From NCBI GenBank assembly GCA_910585055.1, contig CAJUBY010000046.1, positions 496-14,385 on the forward strand: a stretch of 13,890 nucleotides of DNA. Direction: 5' to 3'. Origin of the DNA: an uncultured Christensenella sp. GTDB lineage: Bacteria; Bacillota; Clostridia; Christensenellales; Pumilibacteraceae. This document shows, piece by piece, positions 6,721 to 13,890 of the stretch (its first letter is position 1; each line of letters begins with the position of its first letter). The translations under genes were made by a program, and so were the position numbers. A model generated the notes under the pieces. That model was not told the origin of the DNA and did not search any database. It saw only the letters and a program-made list of their open reading frames with translations.

Positions 6721-7920
6721 CTAGCGCACAGGCTCGAAAAGCTTGTCTCTGACCTCGATAAAATCCTTCCAAAACGCTTCGAAACGCGTTACCGCTTCTT
6801 CGGTACGTTCGCGCGAATTAAACGACGTCAATCTTACCCAGCCGTCGCCGTTTTTTCCGAATCCGCTGCCCGGCGTACACACTATCCTCGCCTTTTTAAG
6901 CAGATAATCGAAAAACTGCCACGAATCGATGCCGCAATCGAACCAAATATACGGAGCGTTTACTCCGCCGGTATATTGTATACCCAGCGAATCGAATTTT
7001 TTTGTTATTATCTTGGCGTTGCTCTTATACTCCGCCACCATTTTTCGGGTGTCTTCGTATCCGCCGCGCAGCATACTTTCCGCCATGCGCTGAACGATAA
7101 ACGACGTACCGTTGAACTTTATCGCCTGACGGTGCAACCACATTCTATTGAGTGGAGAACACATTGGTATTACCGTCCAACCGCAGCGCACGCCCGTAAA
7201 TCCGGCCATTTTGGAGAACGAACAGAATTCCACGGCGCAATCGCGCGCACCCGTAATCTCGAATATAGAACGCACTATGCCCTTGCTCTCAATGTACGCT
7301 TCGTACGCCGCGTCGTACAGTATAACAGCTTGATTTTCGAGCGCATAATCGACCCACTGTTTTAACTGTTCGGCGTTATATGCCGCACCCGTAGGATTAT
7401 TGGGCGAGCAAATATATATTATATCGGCTTTGACGCGTTTGGGCGGCATTGCCAAAAATCCGTTTTCTTTCGTAGCGTCGACGTAAACTATTTTATGCCC
7501 CGAAAGCACATTGGCATCGACGTATGCCGGATATACCGGATCGGGGATCATAACGGTGTTGTCTGTGTCGAACAGGTCCAGAAAATTACCTATCCCGTTT
7601 TTGGCGCCGTCGGTCACGAAAACTTCGTCTGCGTCGATAGTTATTCCGCGCGATTTATAATAATCGACTATAGCGTTTTTCAAAAACGGATAACCGTCGT
7701 ACGGACCGTATCCGTGAAACCCGGCGCGCGTACTCATTTCTATGGCGGCGTTTTTACAGGCTTCCACAGCCTTTACGGACAAAGGGATCGTAACGTCGCC
7801 TATCCCCAGGCTTATTACGTCCGAATTGGGAAACTCGTTGTTGTACGCCTGCACGCGCTTGGAAACTTCGGCAAACAAATAATTTTCTTTTAAATTTTTA
7901 AAGTTTCTGTTTGTTTTCAT
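6721..7920 (-). CDS. dapL: LL-diaminopimelate aminotransferase
   Basis: This pyridoxal-phosphate enzyme converts tetrahydrodipicolinate directly to LL-2,6-diaminopimelate using glutamate as amino donor, bypassing the acylated dap intermediates. Its 399 residues are close to the usual size of about 410. Family marks include SLGIGD (37-42), the HGYGPYDGYP stretch (69-78), SPNNPTG (172-178), YDAAYEAY (202-209), and CSFSKMAGFTGVRCGW with the Schiff-base lysine at K237. The start has AAGGGAAGG four bases upstream, partly inside the 26-base gap behind pyrG, so the two genes should be co-transcribed. The next enzyme of the pathway, DapF, is encoded one gene away as the tail of CarB. Other class I aminotransferases are the alternative, but the combined motifs are specific enough to prefer DapL. 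Confidence 0.93.
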   Translation of the reverse strand: MKTNRNFKNLKENYLFAEVSKRVQAYNNEFPNSDVISLGIGDVTIPLSVKAVEACKNAAIEMSTRAGFHGYGPYDGYPFLKNAIVDYYKSRGITIDADEVFVTDGAKNGIGNFLDLFDTDNTVMIPDPVYPAYVDANVLSGHKIVYVDATKENGFLAMPPKRVKADIIYICSPNNPTGAAYNAEQLKQWVDYALENQAVILYDAAYEAYIESKGIVRSIFEITGARDCAVEFCSFSKMAGFTGVRCGWTVIPMCSPLNRMWLHRQAIKFNGTSFIVQRMAESMLRGGYEDTRKMVAEYKSNAKIITKKFDSLGIQYTGGVNAPYIWFDCGIDSWQFFDYLLKKARIVCTPGSGFGKNGDGWVRLTSFNSRERTEEAVTRFEAFWKDFIEVRDKLFEPVR

Positions 7921-7946
7921 ACAGCCTTCCCTTTACGTGATATGTC

Positions 7947-9560
7947 TCAACGCGCGTTTTTGTACTTTTTAGCCGACGCTATAAATTCTTTGAAAATAGG
8001 CTGCGGACGCGCCGGACGGGATTTGAACTCGGGATGGTACTGAACACCCAAATGGAACAAATTGTCCGTGACCTCCACTGCTTCCACAAGATTGCCGTCC
8101 GGCGATATGCCGCAAAGCGTAAGCCCGGCGTTTTGCATGGCTTCGCGCACGGAATTGTTGAACTCGTATCTGTGGCGGTGACGTTCCATTACCGAATGCA
8201 CATCCGCGCCGTAACAATCGGCAAGCCTTGTGCCGGGCGTAATAACGCACTCGTACGCGCCCAGCCGCATCGTACCGCCGGTGTTTTCGCAGCCGATCTG
8301 ATCTTCCATAATGTCTATGACCTTATGCGCCGACGCAGGATCGAATTCACGCGACGTCGCATCCGTATAACCGAGAACGTTGCGTCCGTATTCTATGACC
8401 GCTATCTGCATACCCAAACATATCCCGAAATACGGTTTGTTGTTTTCCCTGCAATATTTGGCGGCGGTTATCATGCCCTCTATGCCGCGGTCGCCGAAAC
8501 CGCCCGGGACTATAACGCCGTCCGCGCAATCGAGATAATCGGCTACGGTGCTGTCCGTAAGTTTTTCGGCGTCTATCCATTTGAGATCGATCTTTACGCC
8601 GTTATGTATACCGCCGTGAGTAAGCGCCTCGACGACGGAAAGATATGCGTCGTACATCTGAACGTACTTTCCGACAAGAGCGATGGTCACCGCGCCCTGT
8701 CTGTTCTTTGCCATTTCGACCATGGCGCGCCAATCGTCGAGCTGCGGCGCATTGTCGGGCAGACATAATTCACGCGTTACGATATCGCCTATGCCGCTGT
8801 TAAGCAACAATAACGGAACTTCGTACAAAAGATCGGCGTCGCGGTTTTCTATGACGCAATCGGGTTCGACGTTACACGACATAGCAAGCTTTTCCTTCAG
8901 CTTGTTGTCTATGGCGCGGCTGGTACGCAAAACTATAAGATTTGGCGAGATCCCGAGCGACCGCAGCGTCTTGACCGAATGCTGCGTGGGCTTGGTCTTT
9001 ACTTCGCCGCTCGAAGTTATGGTAGGAGCCAGCGTAACGTGAACGAACAGACAGTTTTCCCTGCCGACGTCGTTGCTCACCTGACGTATCGCTTCTATAA
9101 ACGGAAGACTTTCTATATCTCCGACAGTTCCGCCTATCTCCGTTATGACTACGTCCGCATCTATCTTTTTCCCTACCGAATAAATAAATTTCTTTATCTG
9201 GTTGGTTATGTGCGGAATGACCTGAACGGTCTCGCCGTTATACACTCCGTCGCGCTCGTTCTGGAGCACGGTGGAATACACCTTACCTGTCGTAAGATTG
9301 GAAAATTTATTTAAATTTTCGTCGATAAAACGCTCGTAATGTCCGAGATCGAGATCGGTCTCCGCACCGTCTTCGGTGACGAACACCTCGCCGTGCTGAT
9401 ACGGACTCATCGTGCCGGGATCGACGTTTATATACGGATCGAGTTTTTGCGCTATTACCTTAAGTCCTTTCGATTTGAGGATAAGCCCCAAACTCGCCGC
9501 AGTTATGCCTTTTCCCAGACCGGAAACCACTCCGCCTGTTACGAAAATATACTTTTCCAT
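7947..9560 (-). CDS. pyrG: CTP synthase (glutamine-hydrolysing)
   Basis: PyrG converts UTP to CTP with ATP and glutamine-derived ammonia, the last step of CTP synthesis; it acts as a cytoplasmic tetramer. The 537 residues match the family length. The N-terminal synthetase domain starts at the ATG with FVTGGVVSGLGKG (P-loop, 13-18) and carries the QKLDPYINVDPGTMSP stretch (38-53) and EIGGTVGDIES (141-151). The C-terminal class I glutamine amidotransferase domain has VPGGFGDRG (351-359), the nucleophile C381 in GICLGMQ, and the YHPEF His-Glu pair near residue 515. A GGAG site lies six bases before the start, behind a promoter of its own. It heads a pyrG-dapL-TPR transcription unit. No truncation or missing catalytic residue is seen. 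Confidence 0.97.
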   Translation of the reverse strand: MEKYIFVTGGVVSGLGKGITAASLGLILKSKGLKVIAQKLDPYINVDPGTMSPYQHGEVFVTEDGAETDLDLGHYERFIDENLNKFSNLTTGKVYSTVLQNERDGVYNGETVQVIPHITNQIKKFIYSVGKKIDADVVITEIGGTVGDIESLPFIEAIRQVSNDVGRENCLFVHVTLAPTITSSGEVKTKPTQHSVKTLRSLGISPNLIVLRTSRAIDNKLKEKLAMSCNVEPDCVIENRDADLLYEVPLLLLNSGIGDIVTRELCLPDNAPQLDDWRAMVEMAKNRQGAVTIALVGKYVQMYDAYLSVVEALTHGGIHNGVKIDLKWIDAEKLTDSTVADYLDCADGVIVPGGFGDRGIEGMITAAKYCRENNKPYFGICLGMQIAVIEYGRNVLGYTDATSREFDPASAHKVIDIMEDQIGCENTGGTMRLGAYECVITPGTRLADCYGADVHSVMERHRHRYEFNNSVREAMQNAGLTLCGISPDGNLVEAVEVTDNLFHLGVQYHPEFKSRPARPQPIFKEFIASAKKYKNAR

Positions 9561-9587
9561 GTTTTTCTCCGTTTGTTTATCGCTAAT

Positions 9588-9616
9588 ATAATATATGTTT
9601 TTTACGGATATGTCAA
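9588..9616 (-). promoter_or_regulatory. pyrG promoter
   Basis: Minus strand: TTGACA (9611-9616, perfect -35), 17-base spacer, TATTAT (9588-9593, one mismatch to TATAAT). The predicted start is about 20 bases before the GGAG ribosome site of pyrG. The leader is too short for an attenuator, and no C-rich or G-rich start tract of the kind used for CTP-sensitive reiterative transcription is visible. Confidence 0.88.
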
Positions 9617-9632
9617 TAGTAAAATAACGTAA

Positions 9633-9669
9633 AGCCGCCGAAACATCAAAACAATGTTTACAAGCGGCT
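9633..9669 (-). terminator. Hairpin after carB-dapF, possible terminator
   Basis: AGCCGC pairs with GCGGCT (9633-9638 and 9664-9669), with a second inner stem AAACAT/ATGTTT (9641-9646 and 9654-9659). On the minus strand the tail is TTTACGTTATTTT, a rather weak T tract. It lies between the end of carB-dapF and the pyrG promoter, so it probably reduces readthrough and separates two transcription units. Confidence 0.6.
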
Positions 9670-9700
9670 CTTTTACCGTAATAACGTTACTTCTTCTTGT

Positions 9701-10558
9701 TTACAAACGCACCGTGCCCCTGAACACTTCCTGCGCTTCTCCGGTAAGGAAGACCGTTTCGTCGGTGTAACGTATGATAAGTTCGCCGCCGGGCAACCTG
9801 ACGGAAATATCGGTATCCTTATCGCACTTGCCGTTGAGCACCGCTGCAACCGCCGCCGCGCAAGCGCCGCTGCCGCACGCCATAGTTTCGCCGGTACCGC
9901 GTTCGTATACGCGCAGTTTGACGTGCGTTCTGTCTATTATCTGTAAAAACCCTACATTGACGCCCTCGGGGAAAAGCGATCTGTCGTCGCCGAGCAGTCT
10001 GCCGACGCCTTCCACGTCATAGTTCTGAACGTCGGGAACAAACACCGTACAGTGAGGATTGCCCATTGATATACATGTTATTTCGAATTTTCCGCACGGC
10101 GTTTCGATCTCGCGCGCTATAACGCTGTCGCCGGGCAAGCGTACGGGTATCTTCTGCGGTTCGAGTATCGCCGCGCCCATGTCCACCTTGACGGAATTGA
10201 CCTTGCCGTCACGCGCGAAAAGCTTGAGTTTTTTTACTCCCGAAAGCGTATCGACGGTTATGTCCTGCTTATCGGTCTTGCCGTTGTCGTAAAGATACTT
10301 TCCGACGCAGCGTATTCCGTTGCCGCACATCTTACCTTCCGACCCGTCCGAGTTGAACATACGCATTTTCGCGTCGCACGTTTCCGACGGACAAATAAAT
10401 ATCACGCCGTCGCCGCCTACGCTGAAATGTCTGTCGGACAAATTTACGGCTATAGATTCCATATTTCCCGGCTGTTTTGTAAGACAGTCTACATAAATGT
10501 AATCGTTGCCGCAGCCCTGCATTTTTATAAAGTTGAGCCGCTGACGTTCCGTACGCAT
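9701..10558 (-). other. dapF: DapF module of the CarB-DapF fusion (diaminopimelate epimerase)
   Basis: The last 285 residues, from the internal Met 1063, equal a whole diaminopimelate epimerase, which interconverts LL- and meso-DAP without a cofactor. Family marks are NFIKMQGCGNDYIYVD at the start, SVGGDGVIF, the first catalytic cysteine at fusion residue 1140 in NSDGSEGKMCGNGIRC, SMGNPHC, and the second at residue 1290 in GTGETMACGSGAC. Both cysteines are present, so the module should be active. The ATG at 10558 could in principle start a separate DapF, but the closest GGAG is about 20 bases upstream, too far for efficient initiation. Confidence 0.9.
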
Positions 10559-13500
10559 ATCGTTGATATCGACAAGCTCCGTATTGTTTTGGCTGTAACG
10601 GCTTTTGAGAGCGCGCGCAAGCGCGTTTGCCGTGTCGATTGCCGTCAGACAAGGTATGCCGCGCGTTACCGCTCTGCATCGCAGACGCACGTCGTCATGC
10701 GTCGGAACTCTGCCGCGCGTGGATGTGGACACAAGATAATCTATCTTACCCGAGTTCAAAAGCGTCATGGTGTTTTCGCCGGGAGTCTCGTTAAGCTTTG
10801 CGGCTACGGTAACCTTCATGCCCGATCTGCGTATAACTTCGGCGGTACCTGCCGTAGCGTACAGATCGAAACCGAGTTCGTAATAGTTTTTGGCGACTCC
10901 TACTATCTCCGCCTTATCGCTGTCGCGTACAGTCATGAGAATGCCGCCGCGGCGTTTCATTTTATAGCCCGCCGCCACAAGTCCTTTGTACAAAGCCTCG
11001 TCGAGCGTTTTACCTATTCCGAGCACTTCGCCCGTCGACTTCATTTCGGGTCCGAGATGGGTGTCGAGATCGGTAAGCTTTTCAAACGAGAATATAGGCA
11101 CTTTGACCGCAACGTACGGCGCGGACGGATAAAGTCCGGTACCGTAACCGAGCTTTTTAAGCTTTTTGCCTACCATACATTCTGTGGCGAGTTTTATCAT
11201 CGGCACACCCGTGACCTTGGATATATACGGTATGGTGCGCGACGAGCGCGGATTGACTTCTATAACGTATATCTTACCGTCGCTTATAATGTACTGAATG
11301 TTTACAAGCCCTTTCGTATCGAGCGCTGTGGCGAGCTGTCTGGTATACTCGATTATTTCTTCTTTGTTTTTGTCCGAAATATTCTGCGACGGATAAACCG
11401 CAATAGAGTCGCCGCTGTGTATTCCGGCACGCTCGATATGCTCCATTATCCCGGGGATAAGGATATCTTCGCCGTCGCAAATAGCGTCGACTTCTATCTC
11501 CGTGCCCATGACGTACTTATCTATGAGCACTATGTTGTCGGGATTGCCGTCGAGGATTATCGACATATATTCCTTGACGTCGTCGTCCGAAAACGCGATT
11601 ATCATATTCTGACCGCCCAAAACGTACGACGGGCGCAAAAGCACGGGATAACCGAGCGCGTTGCCTGCTTCGAGCGCCTGCTCTGTAGTTTTTACGGTAT
11701 GTCCCTGCGGCCGCGCTATGCCCAGCTTTTCGAGCAACGCGTCGAACCTTTCGCGGTCCTCCGCGGCGTCTATCGAATCGGCAGGCGTACCGAGTATGCG
11801 TACGCCTTTTTCGGACAGGTGTTTGGTAAGTTTTATAGCGGTCTGTCCGCCGAACGCCACGACGACGCCGTACGGACGTTCGGTGGCTATAACGTTGTCT
11901 ACATCCTCTTCGGTGAGCGGCTCGAAATATAGCCTGTCCGCCGTATCGAAGTCTGTGGACACCGTTTCGGGATTGTTATTGACTATAGCAACGTCGTAAC
12001 CCAGCTCTTTAAGTTCCCAAACGCAGTGAACGGACGCATAGTCGAATTCTATGCCCTGTCCGATACGTATAGGGCCGGACCCGAATACAATAACGCGTTT
12101 GGCATTGCTGTGTTTTTCTTCGATGTATTCCTTTGCTTCGTTTTCGTCGTCGTAAGTAGAATAGAAATAGGGCGTTTCCGCTTTGAATTCCGCGGCGCAC
12201 GTATCGACGGTTTTAAACACCGCGCGGCGGCGCATGGGAAGCTCTCGACCCGAAATGTTTTTGAGCGCGGAATCCAAATAGCCCAGCCTCTTGCCCTGCA
12301 TGTACTGCGCTTTCGTCATTTGCACGCCGGCGATCGACTTTTCGTAATCGACAAGATTTTCTATCTTATGCAAAAACCACTTGTCTATCTTTGTTATATC
12401 GGCAATGCGGTCGATGCCGATACCCCGTTTTATAGCCTCGTAAATTACGAACAGCCGATAATCGGTCGCAGGCATCAGCTTGCCGATTATCTCTTCGTCG
12501 GTCATTGCGGAATAATGCGGATCGTCGAGCGTGCCTGTGCCGAACGCGCCGCGTACCGCTTTCAGCAAGCCCATTTCGAAGCTCGGCGCGATAGCCATGA
12601 CTTCGCCGGTAGCTTTCATCTGCGTACCGAGCGCGCGTTTGGCGTATACGAATTTATCGAACGGCCACTTGGGCAGTTTGACGACGCAGTAATCTATAGC
12701 CGGCTCGAAGCAGGCGCACGTCTTGCCCGTGACCGCGTTTTGGATCTCATCGAGAGTGTATCCCAGCGCAATGAGCGCCGTTACCTTGGCTATGGGGTAA
12801 CCGGTAGCTTTGGACGCAAGCGCGGACGAACGCGAAACTCTGGGGTTTACTTCTATTACCGCATAATCGCTTGAATCGGGATCGAGCGCAAACTGACAGT
12901 TGCAACCGCCTTCGATCTTAAGATGCGTTATTATATCGAGCGCAGCGGACCGCAACATTTGATAGTCCTTGTCCGAAAGCGTCATAGTAGGCGCTACGAC
13001 TATGCTGTCGCCCGTATGAATGCCGACGGGGTCGAGATTTTCCATCGAACATACGGTGATCACGTTACCGAGCTTGTCACGCATTACCTCGAATTCTATC
13101 TCTTTCCAGCCGTAAATGCTCTTTTCGATAAGAGTCTGATGTATAGGCGAAAGCTCCAATCCGCCGCGCGTTATCTCGCGCAGTTCCTTTTCGTTTTCCG
13201 CAATACCGCCGCCGGCACCGCCCAACGTAAACGCAGGACGCACTATTACGGGATAACCTATCGAATTCGCAAACGACACCGCCGCTTCCACGTCCGTAAC
13301 GACGTCGGACGGAACGCAGGGCTGGTTTATCTCTAGCATCGCCTGTTTAAACAGCTCGCGGTCTTCCGCTTTGTCTATCGTATCGGGCCGCACGCCCAAA
13401 AGCCGTACGCCGTGCTCGGCGAGAAAACCCGATTTGGCAAGCTCCATGGAAAGAGTAAGCCCCGTCTGTCCGCCGAGACCGGGCAGTATGCTGTCCGGTT

Positions 13501-13744
13501 TTTCTTTTAATATTATCCGTTCCAAAGTCGGCACGGTGAGCGGTTCGATATATATGGCGTCCGCCATAGCCTTGTCGGTCATAATCGTCGCCGGGTTGGA
13601 ATTGACCAAAACCACTTCGATCTTTTTGCTTTTGAGCGTTCTGCACGCCTGAGTGCCCGCATAGTCGAACTCCGCCGCCTGTCCTATTGTGATAGGTCCC
13701 GAACCTATGACGAGCACCTTTTTTATACTTTTATCTGCCGGCAT
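9701..13744 (-). CDS. carB: Carbamoyl-phosphate synthase large subunit fused to diaminopimelate epimerase
   Basis: One uninterrupted 1347-residue frame. Residues 1 to about 1060 are a full CarB: the first ATP-grasp half starts with VLVIGSGPITIGQAAEFDYAG, the second with RVIVFGSGPIRIGQGIEFDYAS, each with its GGQT motif. An oligomerisation region lies between them, and an MGS-like allosteric domain spans about 929-1050. It makes carbamoyl phosphate from bicarbonate, two ATP and ammonia channelled from CarA. From about residue 1070 a complete DapF follows (separate entry). The linker (about 1048-1070) is polar. The ATG at 13744 has GGAGG six bases upstream, within the end of carA, and overlaps carA by 14 bases. 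No stop codon and no Shine-Dalgarno sits at the junction. A true gene fusion is the simplest reading; loss of a stop by a base error cannot be excluded from one sequence. Confidence 0.93.
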   Translation of the reverse strand: MPADKSIKKVLVIGSGPITIGQAAEFDYAGTQACRTLKSKKIEVVLVNSNPATIMTDKAMADAIYIEPLTVPTLERIILKEKPDSILPGLGGQTGLTLSMELAKSGFLAEHGVRLLGVRPDTIDKAEDRELFKQAMLEINQPCVPSDVVTDVEAAVSFANSIGYPVIVRPAFTLGGAGGGIAENEKELREITRGGLELSPIHQTLIEKSIYGWKEIEFEVMRDKLGNVITVCSMENLDPVGIHTGDSIVVAPTMTLSDKDYQMLRSAALDIITHLKIEGGCNCQFALDPDSSDYAVIEVNPRVSRSSALASKATGYPIAKVTALIALGYTLDEIQNAVTGKTCACFEPAIDYCVVKLPKWPFDKFVYAKRALGTQMKATGEVMAIAPSFEMGLLKAVRGAFGTGTLDDPHYSAMTDEEIIGKLMPATDYRLFVIYEAIKRGIGIDRIADITKIDKWFLHKIENLVDYEKSIAGVQMTKAQYMQGKRLGYLDSALKNISGRELPMRRRAVFKTVDTCAAEFKAETPYFYSTYDDENEAKEYIEEKHSNAKRVIVFGSGPIRIGQGIEFDYASVHCVWELKELGYDVAIVNNNPETVSTDFDTADRLYFEPLTEEDVDNVIATERPYGVVVAFGGQTAIKLTKHLSEKGVRILGTPADSIDAAEDRERFDALLEKLGIARPQGHTVKTTEQALEAGNALGYPVLLRPSYVLGGQNMIIAFSDDDVKEYMSIILDGNPDNIVLIDKYVMGTEIEVDAICDGEDILIPGIMEHIERAGIHSGDSIAVYPSQNISDKNKEEIIEYTRQLATALDTKGLVNIQYIISDGKIYVIEVNPRSSRTIPYISKVTGVPMIKLATECMVGKKLKKLGYGTGLYPSAPYVAVKVPIFSFEKLTDLDTHLGPEMKSTGEVLGIGKTLDEALYKGLVAAGYKMKRRGGILMTVRDSDKAEIVGVAKNYYELGFDLYATAGTAEVIRRSGMKVTVAAKLNETPGENTMTLLNSGKIDYLVSTSTRGRVPTHDDVRLRCRAVTRGIPCLTAIDTANALARALKSRYSQNNTELVDINDMRTERQRLNFIKMQGCGNDYIYVDCLTKQPGNMESIAVNLSDRHFSVGGDGVIFICPSETCDAKMRMFNSDGSEGKMCGNGIRCVGKYLYDNGKTDKQDITVDTLSGVKKLKLFARDGKVNSVKVDMGAAILEPQKIPVRLPGDSVIAREIETPCGKFEITCISMGNPHCTVFVPDVQNYDVEGVGRLLGDDRSLFPEGVNVGFLQIIDRTHVKLRVYERGTGETMACGSGACAAAVAAVLNGKCDKDTDISVRLPGGELIIRYTDETVFLTGEAQEVFRGTVRL

Positions 13745-13890
13745 GATATTCCTCCATGAGCTTTATGAAACGCTCGAACAAAAACTCCGTATCTTTAGGT
13801 CCGCCGCACGCCTCGGGGTGAAACTGCACCGAAAACGCAGGGGCGTTCAAGTAGTCTATGCCCTCGACCGTTTTGTCGTTGGCGTTTACG
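13731..13890 (-). CDS. carA: Carbamoyl-phosphate synthase small subunit, C-terminal fragment
   Basis: Only the last 52 codons are in the window; the gene continues past the right edge. The fragment contains FSVQFHPEACGGP, the C-terminal His-Glu part of the class I glutamine amidotransferase triad, and ends in LMEEYHAGR. CarA hydrolyses glutamine and passes ammonia to CarB. The C-terminal sequence, the 14-base overlap with carB and the shared ribosome site region make the assignment firm. Any regulatory leader of the operon would lie outside the window. Confidence 0.92.
   Translation of the reverse strand, partial: VNANDKTVEGIDYLNAPAFSVQFHPEACGGPKDTEFLFERFIKLMEEYHAGR

Noticed and set aside
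6547..7365. Plus-strand open frame of 272 codons across the dapL / TPR junction
   Set aside because: Antisense to two well-supported genes, with no family motif.
10427..11932. Long open frame of 501 codons on the plus strand inside carB-dapF
   Set aside because: Its product is rich in Arg, Tyr, Phe and Val without any recognisable domain. It lies wholly antisense to a conserved enzyme and mirrors its codon bias.
12026..12874. Plus-strand open frame of 282 codons opposite carB
   Set aside because: Antisense shadow of the first ATP-grasp half of CarB; composition is not protein-like and no promoter or ribosome site was seen.
1..13890. Mobile elements, CRISPR arrays, tRNA or rRNA genes
   Set aside because: No transposase or integrase motif, no regular direct repeats and no cloverleaf or rRNA core sequence were seen on either strand.

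Overview
The window reads as a chromosomal segment of an anaerobic member of the Bacillota, probably Clostridia. The evidence is an NfnAB-type NADH-dependent ferredoxin:NADP+ oxidoreductase pair, the diaminopimelate aminotransferase (DapL) route to meso-diaminopimelate, a DUF6062-type protein, and Gram-positive-style promoters and Shine-Dalgarno sites. Lineage below class cannot be settled by eye. Almost all coding is on the minus strand; no transposase, phage gene, CRISPR array, tRNA or rRNA was seen.

Layout from the right edge, in the direction of minus-strand transcription: the 3' end of carA (13731-13890, cut by the window edge) overlaps carB, which continues in frame into a complete diaminopimelate epimerase, giving one 1347-residue CarB-DapF polypeptide (9701-13744). 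A hairpin and a near-consensus promoter follow. Then comes pyrG (7947-9560), with dapL (6721-7920) and a DUF4241-like/TPR protein (4621-6717) packed behind it. A 625-base gap without protein genes (3996-4620) holds a plus-strand promoter, a pseudoknotted structured RNA candidate of about 200 nt, and a bidirectional terminator. Next is a plus-strand DUF6062-like gene (3327-3995), divergent from a minus-strand membrane-anchored SPOR-like protein (2511-3224). The left end is the nfnA-nfnB pair (155-2399) with its own promoter, an embedded palindromic operator candidate and a strong terminator. The first 125 bases hold a 15-C run and a possible minus-strand promoter for a gene outside the window.

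Functionally, the right half joins pyrimidine synthesis (CarA/CarB make carbamoyl phosphate, PyrG makes CTP) with the last two steps of DAP synthesis (DapL makes LL-DAP, DapF makes meso-DAP). Pyrimidine nucleotides and meso-DAP both feed growth and cell-wall building, and UDP-linked precursors need both. NfnAB would supply NADPH for such biosynthesis. The two most notable items are the CarB-DapF fusion and the unassigned structured RNA.
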